A stretch of 64,000 bases of DNA from Thioclava electrotropha (GCF_002085925.2 NZ_CP053562.1:848001-912000), one strand, 5' to 3'; positions 1-9,024 are shown, counted from the first letter of the stretch. The notes: generated by a model not told the origin, from the letters alone. Translations and numbers: made by a program.

Positions 1-96
1 GCGCTGACGCTCGTGCTGATCGTAATCGGGGCGGCGGCTTTGACGGTGGCTGGAGCGGTCGCGCTCTGGCAGGCGCGGAGGGGGGCGAATGACTGA
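1..96 (+). CDS. C-terminal end of an upstream gene, probably an ABC transporter permease (partial)
   Basis: Frame 1 is open from the window edge to the TGA at 94-96 and encodes about 31 residues. Most form a hydrophobic stretch rich in Leu, Val, Ile and Ala, ending with a short positively charged tail (QARRGAND), as expected for the last membrane helix of an integral membrane protein. The following permease starts inside it (ATG at 89, 8-bp overlap), so the two are translationally coupled. Polyamine-type importers usually have two adjacent permease genes, so this is probably the PotB-like partner. That identity rests on context, because only the tail is visible. Confidence 0.5.
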   Translation, partial: ALTLVLIVIGAAALTVAGAVALWQARRGAND

Positions 97-922
97 TCGC
101 ATGGAAAAGCGAATTGCGGATGTCCTGCTTTACGGCTCCGTGTTCGCCGCGCTGATTTTCTTCTACATCCCGATCGCCACGCTGGTGCTGTTCTCCTTCA
201 CCAAGAGCCGCTTCCTGTCCTGGCCGATCCCCGAATTCTCGACCCGTTGGTATGGCGAGTTGCTGGCGGATCGCGACTTCTGGTCCGCGCTTGGCAATTC
301 GGCGCTTCTCGCGGTGCTCGCGACGGTCTTCGCGACGCTTCTTGGCATCGGAGGCGCCTTCGCCTGGAGCCGCTACAAGTTCCGCTTCCAGTGGGGCTTT
401 CGTATCCTGACCTTCGCGCCGCTTTTGTTCCCGCAGCTTCTGCTGGGCGTCGTGATGCTCTTGTGGTTCTCGGTTCTGGCCGGCTGGCTGAACATGTCGC
501 CCGGGCTTTGGTCCGCGGTGATCGGGCATGTCATCTACATCACGCCCTTCTGCATCGTGATCATCTCGGTGCAGATGCAGGGCTATGACAACACGCTCGA
601 CTATGCCGCCGAGGATGCGGGGGCGACCCGCTGGCAGATCCTGCGGGAGATCACGCTTCCGCTGATCTGGCCGGGGATTTTCTCGGCCGCGATCTTCGCC
701 TTCCTGCTATCGTGGGGGAATTTCTACATCACCTACAGCCTCTCGGGCTCGACGCGCACGCTTCCGACCTTCGTCTTCTCGGGGATCGCCGTGGGCTCGT
801 CCCCGATCTACCCGGCCCTCGCCACGCTGACCTTCATCCCCGCCTTGGTATTGATCTTCGCCGTCGACAGGTTGCGCAAACGCGCCGCCCGTCGCCGCCT
901 GAGCGCGATTGCCGAGAGCTGA
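89..922 (+). CDS. ABC transporter permease, PotC-like (spermidine/putrescine family)
   Basis: This 277-residue inner-membrane protein has about six hydrophobic segments. The binding-protein-dependent permease EAA loop lies near residues 172-195 (EDAGATRW, then a Leu/Pro-rich end). The N-terminal pattern, a single helix followed by a short periplasmic segment with FSTRWYGELL, is typical of the PotC half of polyamine, opine or iron-type importers. It overlaps the preceding gene by 8 bp and is followed 21 bp later by an iron-containing alcohol dehydrogenase, suggesting an imported amino alcohol or polyol-like substrate. The binding protein and ATPase would lie upstream, outside the window. The substrate cannot be deduced. 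Confidence 0.85.
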   Translation: MTDRMEKRIADVLLYGSVFAALIFFYIPIATLVLFSFTKSRFLSWPIPEFSTRWYGELLADRDFWSALGNSALLAVLATVFATLLGIGGAFAWSRYKFRFQWGFRILTFAPLLFPQLLLGVVMLLWFSVLAGWLNMSPGLWSAVIGHVIYITPFCIVIISVQMQGYDNTLDYAAEDAGATRWQILREITLPLIWPGIFSAAIFAFLLSWGNFYITYSLSGSTRTLPTFVFSGIAVGSSPIYPALATLTFIPALVLIFAVDRLRKRAARRRLSAIAES

Positions 923-943
923 TCACTTCGACAGGACCTTCCC

Positions 944-2119
944 ATGAGTGAATTCGATTTTGCGAGCCTCCACGCGCGCTGGAGTTTCCCGACGCAAGTC
1001 TGGTTCGGAGCTTGGCGCCTGTCCGATCTTCCGGCAGGTTTGGCGGAGATCGGTGCGACGGCACCGCTCCTGATCACCGACAGAGGTCTCGCCACGTCTT
1101 CGATCGCAACGCAGGCGCTGGAGATCGTGAAAGCTGCAGGCATGGAGCCCGGGTTTTTCCACGATGTGCAGCCGAACCCCACTGTGGAAAATGTCATGGC
1201 GGGACGGGAGATCTTGCGCAAAGGCGGCCATGATTGCGTCATCGCGCTTGGTGGGGGCTCCGCGATGGATGCTGCCAAGGCGGTCGCGATGATGGCGGGG
1301 CAGTCGCGCCCGCTGATGGATTTCGAAGATGTCGGCGACAACTTCCGGCGCGTTCAGACCGAGGGAATGGTGCCTGTCATCGCGATTCCGACAACGGCAG
1401 GGACGGGCTCCGAATTCGGCAGATCGTCGGTGATCACCGATACCCAGACCCATCGCAAGGTCATCATCTTCCACCCCGAGATGCTGCCGGAGCTGGTCAT
1501 CCTCGATCCCGAGCTGACCGTTGGCCTGCCGCCGACTTTGACGGCCGCAACCGGTATGGATGCGCTTTCGCATGCGCTCGAGGCGCTCTGTGCGCCGGGC
1601 TGGCACCCGATGGCCGATGGCTTGGCCCTGACTGCATTGAAGATGATCGACGGGGCCCTCGCGACGGCCTATTGGGAGCCCGAAAATCTGGAGGCGCGCT
1701 CGAACATGATCGTTGCCTCCGCGATGGCCTGCACGGCCCTGCAAAAGGGGCTCGGGGCGGTTCATGCCTTGGCGCATCCGTTGGGCGCGCGTTACGATGC
1801 GCATCACGGAATGCTCAACGCGGTGCTGATGCCCCATGTGCTCCGCTTCAACCTGCCTGCCGTGAGAGAGCAGATGGCGACGCTCGCGCATGAATTGCGG
1901 CTCGAGGGCGGCGATCCCGGCACGGCGGTTCTTGCCTGGCTCGAGGCGTTGCAGGCGCGCATCGACATGCCTTCGACGCTGAGCGAAATGGGCGTGAAGG
2001 TGAATGACAGTGATATTCCCGATCTGATCGCCGATGCGTTGCGCGATCCGTGCGCCGGAGGCAATCCGATCCGCTTGGACGCGGAAGGGGTCGAGCAGAT
2101 CTTGCGGGCCGCACGCTGA
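944..2119 (+). CDS. Iron-containing alcohol dehydrogenase
   Basis: The 391-residue protein belongs to the group III (iron-dependent) alcohol dehydrogenases, which oxidise primary alcohols or reduce aldehydes with NAD(P). Visible hallmarks are the nucleotide-binding GGGSAMDAAK, the TTAGTGSE motif, the metal-ligand region GMDALSHALEAL and the second His cluster HALAHPLG followed by DAHHG. The length matches the family (380-400). It is probably co-transcribed with the upstream PotC-like permease. The substrate is not predictable; a role in degrading the compound imported by that transporter is an inference. Confidence 0.9.
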   Translation: MSEFDFASLHARWSFPTQVWFGAWRLSDLPAGLAEIGATAPLLITDRGLATSSIATQALEIVKAAGMEPGFFHDVQPNPTVENVMAGREILRKGGHDCVIALGGGSAMDAAKAVAMMAGQSRPLMDFEDVGDNFRRVQTEGMVPVIAIPTTAGTGSEFGRSSVITDTQTHRKVIIFHPEMLPELVILDPELTVGLPPTLTAATGMDALSHALEALCAPGWHPMADGLALTALKMIDGALATAYWEPENLEARSNMIVASAMACTALQKGLGAVHALAHPLGARYDAHHGMLNAVLMPHVLRFNLPAVREQMATLAHELRLEGGDPGTAVLAWLEALQARIDMPSTLSEMGVKVNDSDIPDLIADALRDPCAGGNPIRLDAEGVEQILRAAR

Positions 2120-2472
2120 CTGCCGGGCTGCGGCGCATGCGATCCTCAAGGCATCGGGGGGCGGCCTGTCGTCGCTCGGCGTCGGCCTTGTCGTGCTGCC
2201 CGGCTACAATCGGCCCGAGAACGATCGCGCGCGTGCGGGCCCTGCGCGGAATATGCATTCCGAAGATATTGAACCGCTTATCGATCTCCCGGACTTCGTG
2301 GTGGTGCTGAGTGTTCGGGGAGAGCACCAGTTCGGGATAGCGCACTTCTTTGGCGCACGGGGCAGGGCCTAAGGATCGCCTCCCAACTCAATTTGACATC
2401 GATGACATTTCTGATTATGACATCGATGTCTTTTGGGAGTCGCGGAGTTTTCTCTGCGTTGGAGGGTCTGTC
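2120..2472. other. 353-bp intergenic region with lacI promoter and operators; possible decayed coding sequence
   Basis: The right part (2393-2472) holds the promoter, two operator-like repeats and the ribosome-binding site of the downstream lacI gene. The left part (2120-2390) has no convincing gene. An open minus-strand frame starting at 2345 reads RYPELVLSPNT then HHHEVREIDKRFNIFG, which looks protein-like, but it runs on into the opposite strand of the alcohol dehydrogenase gene and has no clear ribosome-binding site. It may be a remnant of a lost gene. Confidence 0.4.
2393..2430 (+). promoter_or_regulatory. lacI promoter with two CG-centred operator repeats
   Basis: A consensus -35 box TTGACA lies at 2393-2398, with a weak -10 candidate around 2415-2420 at about 17 bp spacing. 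The 11-base sequence TGACATCGATG occurs twice, at 2394-2404 and 2418-2428. The second copy completes a perfect 12-bp palindrome GACATCGATGTC (2419-2430). The central CG steps are 24 bp apart. A CG-centred palindrome overlapping both promoter boxes just upstream of a LacI-family gene is the usual arrangement for autoregulation. Binding by this LacI is inferred. Confidence 0.7.
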
Positions 2473-3543
2473 GTGTCGACGATTTACGATGTAGCAAAGC
2501 TGGCTGGCGTTTCGCCGAAAACGGTGTCGCGCGTCGTGAACGGGGATGCGCCGGTCGGCAAAAAGACCCGCGAGAAGGTGGAAACCGCCATTCGCGAGTT
2601 GAAATATGTCCCCTCGAGCGCGGCACGCATGATGCGCTCGAACCGGTCGGGGCTGATCGGCGTCGTGACGGGGGCAATTTCGCGCACGGCCGAGCTGTCC
2701 GACCCCAAGGGCCTGCCCGATCTGTTCATCCTTCAGGGCATTCAGCAGGTCGTCGCCGAGCGCGATCTGACCTTGATGATCGCGGATACGGCCGGACAGA
2801 TCGACAAGGTTCCCGCACTCCTGCGCACGTTTCAGGAGCATCGGGTCGAGGGGCTGATCTATGTCGCCGACTATCACAAGCGGGTGGCCTTCGAGACCGC
2901 GACACCGGCTTGCCCGCTGGTGCTCGCAAACTGCTACGACGCGCACGGAACCCCGGCGATCGTGCCCGACGACAAGGCCTGTGAGAAACGGCTCGTCGAG
3001 CGTCTGACCGCGCATGGCCACAGGCGCATTGCCTATCTGACATTCGATCCCGCGATGGATGCGGTGCCGCTTCGCATCGAGGGGTATCGCGAAGCGCTTG
3101 AAGCCGCGGGGATCGCCTACGACCCCGCGCTCGTATCGACAGGCTACCCGATCAACACCGAATTTCTGCACCGGTGGCTCGACGAGGCGCTCGACCGGAT
3201 CCTCGCGCTGCCGGAACCGCCAACCGTGATCTGCTGCGGCAATGACGAGATGGCGATGCAGCTTTACGGATTGCTGCGCACCCGCGGCATCCGTGTCCCG
3301 GAGGATATCTCCATCGCCGGTTTCGACAATTACCGCGCGATCGCAGAGACCCTCTACCCACCGCTGAGCACGGTCGAACTGCCCTATGCCGAGATGGGCA
3401 GGCAGGCGGCCGAGCTTTTGCTTTCCTTGATCTCGGAGGAGGCATCCCGTCCGCACGACCCTGTGCGGGTGGCGGGACGCGTATTCTGGCGCTCCTCCGT
3501 GACTGACCTCGAACTCGAAAGCCAGACATCCAAGGGAGGATGA
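2473..3543 (+). CDS. LacI-family transcriptional regulator of the adjacent sugar transporter
   Basis: This 356-residue regulator starts at GTG 2473, seven bases after a GGAGG ribosome-binding site; upstream in-frame starts lack one and would run through the operator. The first 20 residues form the LacI helix-turn-helix (IYDVAKLAGVSPKTVSRVVNG). The hinge and periplasmic-binding-protein-like effector domain follow, with the typical GFDNYRAIAETLYPPLSTV near the C-terminus. The stop codon is one base before the start of the binding-protein gene, so regulator and importer are probably one operon. The effector is likely the imported sugar or a breakdown product. Confidence 0.9.
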   Translation: MSTIYDVAKLAGVSPKTVSRVVNGDAPVGKKTREKVETAIRELKYVPSSAARMMRSNRSGLIGVVTGAISRTAELSDPKGLPDLFILQGIQQVVAERDLTLMIADTAGQIDKVPALLRTFQEHRVEGLIYVADYHKRVAFETATPACPLVLANCYDAHGTPAIVPDDKACEKRLVERLTAHGHRRIAYLTFDPAMDAVPLRIEGYREALEAAGIAYDPALVSTGYPINTEFLHRWLDEALDRILALPEPPTVICCGNDEMAMQLYGLLRTRGIRVPEDISIAGFDNYRAIAETLYPPLSTVELPYAEMGRQAAELLLSLISEEASRPHDPVRVAGRVFWRSSVTDLELESQTSKGG

Positions 3544-3544
3544 C

Positions 3545-4807
3545 ATGAAACTATTGAATGTGACGGCCGGGGCGGTCATTGCCGCCACCGGGTTCTGCAG
3601 TGCTGCCTTCGCGACCACCGATCTGACGATGTGGTATCACGGCGCGGGCAACAAGGTGGAGAGCAAGATCGTCCACCAGATCATCGACGACTTCAACAAG
3701 AGCCAGTCGGACTACAAGGTCGCGCTGCAGAGCTTCCCGCAAAACAGCTACAACGACTCGGTGACGGCAGCAGCCCTCGCGGGCAACCTGCCCGACATTC
3801 TCGACATGGACGGGCCGATCATGCCGAACTGGGCCTGGTCGGGCTATCTGCAGCCGCTGCCGATCCCGGAAGATCACTTCAAGGATTTCCTGCCCGGCAC
3901 CAAGGGCGTCTATGACGGCAAGCTCTACTCGATCGGGCTCTGGGACGCGGCGGTCGCGCTTTATGCACGCAAGTCCACGATGAAAGAGCTGGGGCTGCGC
4001 ACGCCCACGCTCGACAAGCCCTGGACCAAAGACGAGTTCATGAGCGCGCTCGAGGCCGCGAAGAAGAGCGGCAAATTCGACTACGCGATCGATCTGGGCA
4101 TGTCGGACAAGGGCGAGTGGTATCCCTATGCCTTCCTGCCCTTCCTGCAGAGCTTCGGCGGCGGGCTGGTCAACCGCAAGACCTACGACACCGCAGAGGG
4201 CGTGCTCAACGGCGACGCCGCGGTCGCATGGGGCAACTGGTGGCAGTCGCTGTTCACCGACAAGCTGGCGCCCGGCACCAGCCAGGACCCGGCAGCCCAT
4301 GAAACCGGCTTCATCGACGGCAAATACGCCTTCTCGTGGAACGGCAACTGGAATGCGGTCAAGACGATGGACAAGGTCGACGATGTCGAGTTCCTGCCTG
4401 CGCCGGACTTCGGCAACGGCTCCAAGATCGGCGGCGCGTCCTGGCAGTTCGGCATCTCGGCCAGCTCCAAGGCTCCCGAGGGTGCTGCGGAGTTCATCAA
4501 GTTCGCGACGCAGGACAAGTATCTGGCGGAGTTCTCGGATGCGCTCGGCCTGATCCCGGCGACCAAGTCGGCCGCGCAGATGACCAAGAACTACAAGACG
4601 GGCGGTCCGCTCGCGGTGTTCTACGGCCTGTCCGAGGCGCAAGCCGAGAAACGTCCGGTGACGCCCGGCTACGTCGTCGACTCCAAGGTGTTCCAGAAGG
4701 CCGCCGCGGATATCGCGGACGGGGCTGACGTGATCGACACGCTCGATTCCGCCACCGACCAGATCAACGCCGATATCAAGCGCAACGACGGCTACAAGAA
4801 GAACTGA
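3545..4807 (+). CDS. Sugar ABC transporter substrate-binding protein
   Basis: The 420-residue periplasmic protein has a Sec signal peptide (short positive N-terminus, hydrophobic core, cleavage near ...AAFA). The mature part begins TTDLTMWYHG, typical of cluster-D/CUT1 carbohydrate-binding proteins (MalE/UgpB type), with FIDGKYAFSWNGNWN near residue 260. Its ribosome-binding site lies inside the end of lacI. A strong hairpin follows before the first permease, consistent with extra expression of the binding protein. The GH32-like enzyme in the operon hints at a fructose-containing oligosaccharide, but this is inference. Confidence 0.9.
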   Translation: MKLLNVTAGAVIAATGFCSAAFATTDLTMWYHGAGNKVESKIVHQIIDDFNKSQSDYKVALQSFPQNSYNDSVTAAALAGNLPDILDMDGPIMPNWAWSGYLQPLPIPEDHFKDFLPGTKGVYDGKLYSIGLWDAAVALYARKSTMKELGLRTPTLDKPWTKDEFMSALEAAKKSGKFDYAIDLGMSDKGEWYPYAFLPFLQSFGGGLVNRKTYDTAEGVLNGDAAVAWGNWWQSLFTDKLAPGTSQDPAAHETGFIDGKYAFSWNGNWNAVKTMDKVDDVEFLPAPDFGNGSKIGGASWQFGISASSKAPEGAAEFIKFATQDKYLAEFSDALGLIPATKSAAQMTKNYKTGGPLAVFYGLSEAQAEKRPVTPGYVVDSKVFQKAAADIADGADVIDTLDSATDQINADIKRNDGYKKN

Positions 4808-4820
4808 GCCGCTGTGCCGC

Positions 4821-4845
4821 GGGGGCGCGCGATTGCCGCGCCCCC
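4821..4845 (+). promoter_or_regulatory. Intercistronic GC-rich hairpin after the binding-protein gene
   Basis: A perfect 9-bp stem (GGGGGCGCG at 4821-4829 with CGCGCCCCC at 4837-4845) encloses a 7-base loop and lies 13 bp after the binding-protein stop. No T-run follows, so it is unlikely to be a strong terminator. It more probably protects the upstream mRNA or attenuates partially. Confidence 0.7.
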
Positions 4846-4875
4846 ACCTCCAACTTCAGACCGGGAGACCGCGCC

Positions 4876-5943
4876 ATGCGCTCGTCACTGACTTCCGCCA
4901 ATCGGGCGGGATGGGCCTTTGCCCTGCCGGGCATCGTGCTTATCCTCGCCTTCATCATCACGCCTTTCTTTCTGGGCGTTGGCTTCTCGCTGACCAACCA
5001 GCGGCTGATCTCGCCCAATGCCACGCGTTTCGTCGGCCTCGAGAACTACCGGGAAATGCTCAACATCGCGGTGGTCGACCTTCAGGCCAAGACCGATAGC
5101 GCGGGCAAGACCGTCACCGATGCCGATGGGCAGGCCGAATTTCCCCGCCTGCGCTCCATCACGCGCAACCCCGACACGCCGCAATATCACGGCATGCAGG
5201 AATGGTTCCGCTGGGTCTCGGGCGACACGGCGCATGTGGTGATCGCAAGCGACGTCGTCTTCTGGAAAGCGCTGCTCAACACCTGCATTTTCGTGCTGAT
5301 GGTTGCACCGATCCAGGCCGCGATCGCGCTGGGTCTCGCACTGCTGATCAATCAGAAACTGCGCGGGATCACGATTTTCCGCACCATCTATTTCATGCCC
5401 GTGGTCGTCTCGATCGTCGTCGTCTCGCTGCTCTGGCGTTTCATCTATTCGGGACAGAACGGGCTCTTGAACAACATGCTGTCCTTCCTGAGCTTCGGGC
5501 ATTTCCAACCCGTCGACTGGCTGGGCAATCCTCATACCGCGCTTGGCGCGATCATCACGATGTCGATCTGGCAGGCGGTGGGCTTCCACATGGTGATCTG
5601 GCTCTCCGGGCTTCAGACGATCCCGCCCACGCTTTACGAGGCCGCAGCGATCGAAGGCTCGTCGAAATGGCAGACTTTCCGCTATGTCACCTGGCCGGCG
5701 CTGCGCCACACCGCGGTGCTCGTGCTGATCGTGATCACAATGCAGGCCTTCGCGATCTTCGCCCAGATCGACGTCATGACGAAGGGCGGTCCGCTCGACT
5801 CCACCCAGACGCTGGTCTTCCAGGCCGTGCAACGCGGCTACGGAATGCAGAACATCGCGGGCGGCTCGGCGATCTCGGTGATCCTGTTCCTGATCGTTCT
5901 GGTGATTTCGATGATCCAACGCTGGCTGACGAGGGAGCGCTGA
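4876..5943 (+). CDS. Sugar ABC transporter permease (MalF/UgpA type)
   Basis: The 355-residue inner-membrane protein has six main hydrophobic helices and the EAA loop near residues 254-275 (YEAAAIEGSSKWQTF). Between helices 1 and 2 is an unusually long hydrophilic stretch (about residues 65-120), longer than in the other permeases here and reminiscent of a small MalF-type periplasmic loop. It may contact the binding protein. It is followed one base later by the second permease. Confidence 0.9.
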   Translation: MRSSLTSANRAGWAFALPGIVLILAFIITPFFLGVGFSLTNQRLISPNATRFVGLENYREMLNIAVVDLQAKTDSAGKTVTDADGQAEFPRLRSITRNPDTPQYHGMQEWFRWVSGDTAHVVIASDVVFWKALLNTCIFVLMVAPIQAAIALGLALLINQKLRGITIFRTIYFMPVVVSIVVVSLLWRFIYSGQNGLLNNMLSFLSFGHFQPVDWLGNPHTALGAIITMSIWQAVGFHMVIWLSGLQTIPPTLYEAAAIEGSSKWQTFRYVTWPALRHTAVLVLIVITMQAFAIFAQIDVMTKGGPLDSTQTLVFQAVQRGYGMQNIAGGSAISVILFLIVLVISMIQRWLTRER

Positions 5944-5944
5944 A

Positions 5945-6823
5945 ATGAGTGTCATTGGTTCCGATAACCGCAATCTGCGGCTGGGTGTGCGCTATCTCGT
6001 GCTGATCCTGATCGCGCTGATCTTCGTCCTGCCGCTGCTGTTCATGGTGATGTCGAGCTTCAAGCCCAGCGACGAGCTGCTGCGCGACACCTCGAGCCTG
6101 CGCGCCTTCCTGCCGGTGGGCCAGCTCAGCCTCGACAATTACACCGGCGCCTTCGAGCGCGCCCCGGTCGGGCTCTTCGTCTTCAACTCGATCTTCGTGA
6201 CCGGGACGACGGTGCTGCTGTCGCTGGTGATCTGTTCCCTCGCCGGGTTCTCCTTTGTCTTCCTGCAATGGCGCGGGCGCGACGTGATGCTCTCGATCAT
6301 TCTCGCGACCTTCATCGTGCCGTTCGAGACGATCGCGATCCCGCTTCTGCTGGAAGTGTCGAAACTGCCCTGGCTGGGGCTGGACGGGCTCAGCTGGGGC
6401 TGGCTCGACAGCTACCGCGTGCAGATCATCCCGTGGATCGCGGACGGGCTGACGATCTTCCTCTTCGTGCAGTATTTCAAAGGCCTGCCCGGCGAGCTGA
6501 TCGAAGCGGCCCGCGTCGAGGGCGCAAGCTGGTTCCAGATCTATCGCCGCGTGGTGATCCCGCTCTCGGGGCCCGTAATCGCGACCGCCGCGATCCTGAA
6601 ATTCCTGATCATGTACAACCAGTATCTCTGGCCGCTGATCGTAGTGCAACAAGAGCAGTATCGCCCGGTGATGGTCGGCCTGCAGTATTTCTTCCAACTC
6701 AACCCCGCCTGGGGGGAGATCATGGCTTACCTGACGCTGATCACGGTGCCGGTTCTCGCCTTCTATCTCGTGCTTCAAAAGGCGTTCATCGCCTCCATCG
6801 CCTCTACCGGCGTGAAAGGATAA
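5945..6823 (+). CDS. Sugar ABC transporter permease (MalG/UgpE type)
   Basis: The 292-residue membrane protein is the MalG-like partner of the preceding permease. It has an N-terminal helix, the conserved SSFKPSDEL segment after it and the EAA loop near residues 186-205 (IEAARVEGASWFQIY), and ends with the usual AS.STGVKG-type tail. Spacing to the genes on both sides is 1 and 6 bp, so it is co-translated with them. Confidence 0.9.
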   Translation: MSVIGSDNRNLRLGVRYLVLILIALIFVLPLLFMVMSSFKPSDELLRDTSSLRAFLPVGQLSLDNYTGAFERAPVGLFVFNSIFVTGTTVLLSLVICSLAGFSFVFLQWRGRDVMLSIILATFIVPFETIAIPLLLEVSKLPWLGLDGLSWGWLDSYRVQIIPWIADGLTIFLFVQYFKGLPGELIEAARVEGASWFQIYRRVVIPLSGPVIATAAILKFLIMYNQYLWPLIVVQQEQYRPVMVGLQYFFQLNPAWGEIMAYLTLITVPVLAFYLVLQKAFIASIASTGVKG

Positions 6824-6829
6824 TCCGAC

Positions 6830-7822
6830 ATGGTTCTCGCACTCGACAAGCAATGGGTCTGGGACAGCTGGTATGCCCATGACGGCGAACGCTGGCATGC
6901 CTGGTTCCTCAAGGCCGACAAGTCGCTCGGCGATCCGGACCTGCGCCACTTCAACGTCAGCCAGGGCCACGCGGTCTCGGACGACCTGATAAGCTGGCAG
7001 CATCTGGGGACGTCGCTGGCCCCGGCTCCGGCCCCGGCCTGGGACGATCTGGTCACCTGGACCGGCTCGGTGCTGCGCGACGATGACGGGCTGTGGCACT
7101 TGTTTTACACGGGCGGTCGGCAATCCGAAGGCGGGCTCTATCAGCGCATCGGCCACGCGACCTCGCACGACATGCACAACTGGGACCGCGTGGGCGACGG
7201 GCTCTGCCTCGACCTGACCGGCCCCAATGCCGCGCAGTACGAGGCCGAACACATGGTCGGTCACTGGCACGACCGGGCGATGCGCGACCCTTGGGTGATG
7301 CGCGACCCGGCAGGCGACGGCTGGCTGATGTATTTCACCGCCCGCGCCCCCGGCATCGAAGAGGCGAACGCGGCCGGGGCCATCGGCTTCGCCACCTCGC
7401 CCGACCTGATCCACTGGGACCTCCAGCCGCCGGTCTTCGTCGGCGGGTTCGGTCAGCTCGAAGTGCCGCAGGTCTTCGAGGAGAACGGGCGCTGGTATTG
7501 CCTGTTCTGCACCGCCGCCGAGCATTGGAGCCGTGCGCGCATCGCGGAAACCGGCATGACCCCGGTGACCGGCAACCACTACCTGATCGCAGACGACCCG
7601 CGCGGGCCGTGGCGGATCGCCCCCGGCTTCCTCGATGGCGCAAACCCGTGCCGGCGCTATGCCGCACGCATCCTCAAGACCGCCGAGGGTCTGGTGATCA
7701 TGGGGTTCGACGACAACGGCCACGACCATTTCGTCGGCCAGATCCGGGACCCGGAGCCCGTTCTCGTGGACGCGGAGGGTTATCTGCACATCGACCCGGA
7801 TGCCGAGCAGGGAGGGAAGTGA
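6830..7822 (+). CDS. GH32/GH43-like five-bladed beta-propeller glycosidase, cytoplasmic
   Basis: The 330-residue protein resembles the catalytic propeller of clan GH-J (GH32/GH68). It has an early WDSWYAHDG block with a likely nucleophile Asp, a RDPWVMRDP block corresponding to the RDP motif, and EVPQVFEENG, where the Glu fits the acid/base position. There is no signal peptide and no C-terminal beta-sandwich, so the length is that of the propeller alone. Being encoded between the permeases and the ATPase, it probably hydrolyses the imported oligosaccharide in the cytoplasm. A fructoside substrate is plausible but unproven; other propeller glycosidases are possible. Confidence 0.75.
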   Translation: MVLALDKQWVWDSWYAHDGERWHAWFLKADKSLGDPDLRHFNVSQGHAVSDDLISWQHLGTSLAPAPAPAWDDLVTWTGSVLRDDDGLWHLFYTGGRQSEGGLYQRIGHATSHDMHNWDRVGDGLCLDLTGPNAAQYEAEHMVGHWHDRAMRDPWVMRDPAGDGWLMYFTARAPGIEEANAAGAIGFATSPDLIHWDLQPPVFVGGFGQLEVPQVFEENGRWYCLFCTAAEHWSRARIAETGMTPVTGNHYLIADDPRGPWRIAPGFLDGANPCRRYAARILKTAEGLVIMGFDDNGHDHFVGQIRDPEPVLVDAEGYLHIDPDAEQGGK

Positions 7823-7823
7823 C

Positions 7824-8894
7824 ATGGCAGACATCAAGCTGCGCGGTCTGCGCAAGAACTATGGTGCGCATGAGGTCATCCGCGGCGTCGATATCGACGT
7901 GGCCGATGGCGAGTTCTGCGTTTTCGTAGGCCCCTCGGGCTGCGGGAAATCCACGCTGCTGCGGATGATCGCCGGGCTCGAGGACATCTCGGGCGGCACG
8001 CTGGAGATCGACGGCGAGCGCGTCAATGACGTTCAGCCCCGCGAACGCGGCGTGGCGATGGTGTTCCAGAGCTACGCGATCTTCCCGCATATGAGCGTGC
8101 GCGAAAACATGGCCTTCGGCCTCACCATCTCGGGCGCCTCGAAGGCCGAGAAGGCGGAGAAGGTGCAGCGCGCCGCCGAGATCCTGCAGATGGAGCATCT
8201 GCTCGACCGTCGCCCCAGCCAGCTCTCGGGCGGCCAGCGCCAGCGTGTCGCGATCGGGCGCGCGATCACCCGCAACCCCTCGGTCTTCCTCTTCGACGAG
8301 CCGCTCTCGAACCTCGATGCGGCGCTTCGGATGGACATGCGCATGGAGATCGGCAAGCTCCACAAGCAGCTGGGCGCGACGATGATCTACGTCACCCACG
8401 ATCAGGTCGAGGCGATGACGCTCGCCGACAAGATCGTGGTGCTGCGCGACGGGCTGGTGATGCAGTCGGGCTCGCCGATGGAGCTCTATCACAACCCAGC
8501 CAACCGCTTCGTCGCAGGCTTCCTCGGCGCGCCGTCGATGAATTTCCTCGAGGTCGAAATCCTAGAGGCCGACAGCGAAAACGCCAAGGTCGCGCGGCAT
8601 TCCATGGACCCGATCGTCGTGCCCGTGCGCGGTCGTAAGTTCGCCCCCGGCGACACCGCCCTGCTGGGCCTGCGCCCGCAATACGTCACCCCCAGCACGC
8701 CCGATGAGGGCGTCCTGCACGGTCAGGTATCGCTCGTCGAACGGCTGGGCAGTGAAACGGTCGTCGATCTGGCGATGGCGGACGGCACGAGCCTGATCGC
8801 CGCCTTCAGCGAGGACAAGCAATTCGAACGCGGCGAACGGATCGATCTGGCTTTCGACCCCGCCCGGACGCATCTGTTCCACCCCGACGAGTGA
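7824..8894 (+). CDS. Sugar ABC transporter ATP-binding protein (MalK/UgpC type)
   Basis: The 356-residue ATPase has Walker A GPSGCGKST (residues 36-44), signature LSGGQRQRV, Walker B FLFDEPLSNLD and the H-loop THDQVEAMTLADK. A C-terminal OB-like (TOBE) regulatory domain follows, as in MalK/UgpC. The chosen ATG at 7824 lies after GGAGGG and one base beyond the previous stop; an in-frame start 24 bp upstream lies within the hydrolase gene and is less likely. It completes the importer and ends the operon. Confidence 0.93.
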   Translation: MADIKLRGLRKNYGAHEVIRGVDIDVADGEFCVFVGPSGCGKSTLLRMIAGLEDISGGTLEIDGERVNDVQPRERGVAMVFQSYAIFPHMSVRENMAFGLTISGASKAEKAEKVQRAAEILQMEHLLDRRPSQLSGGQRQRVAIGRAITRNPSVFLFDEPLSNLDAALRMDMRMEIGKLHKQLGATMIYVTHDQVEAMTLADKIVVLRDGLVMQSGSPMELYHNPANRFVAGFLGAPSMNFLEVEILEADSENAKVARHSMDPIVVPVRGRKFAPGDTALLGLRPQYVTPSTPDEGVLHGQVSLVERLGSETVVDLAMADGTSLIAAFSEDKQFERGERIDLAFDPARTHLFHPDE

Positions 8895-8996
8895 GGGGTG
8901 GCACCCATCGGCCCCTGAGCCCATCCTCCCGATGGACCTGAGGTCGGCCATGCACGAGCACTCAAAACGGCCCCCTCAGGCGGAGCCGATAAATGC

Positions 8997-9024
8997 TCAG
9001 CCCGACCATTTCTGGCCGGGCTGA
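8997..9024. terminator. Bidirectional terminator between convergent genes
   Basis: A stem-loop at 8997-9024 pairs TCAGCCCG with CGGGCTGA (plus CCA/TGG across one mismatch) around a TTTC loop. It lies between the transporter operon (ending 8894) and the convergent dehydrogenase (ending 9052). Only a short AT-rich flank is present on the minus-strand exit side. Confidence 0.6.

Noticed and set aside
1848..2345. Minus-strand open frame opposite the alcohol dehydrogenase
   Set aside because: Most of it is the complement of a well-supported gene; only the first 70 residues lie in the intergenic region and no family was recognised.
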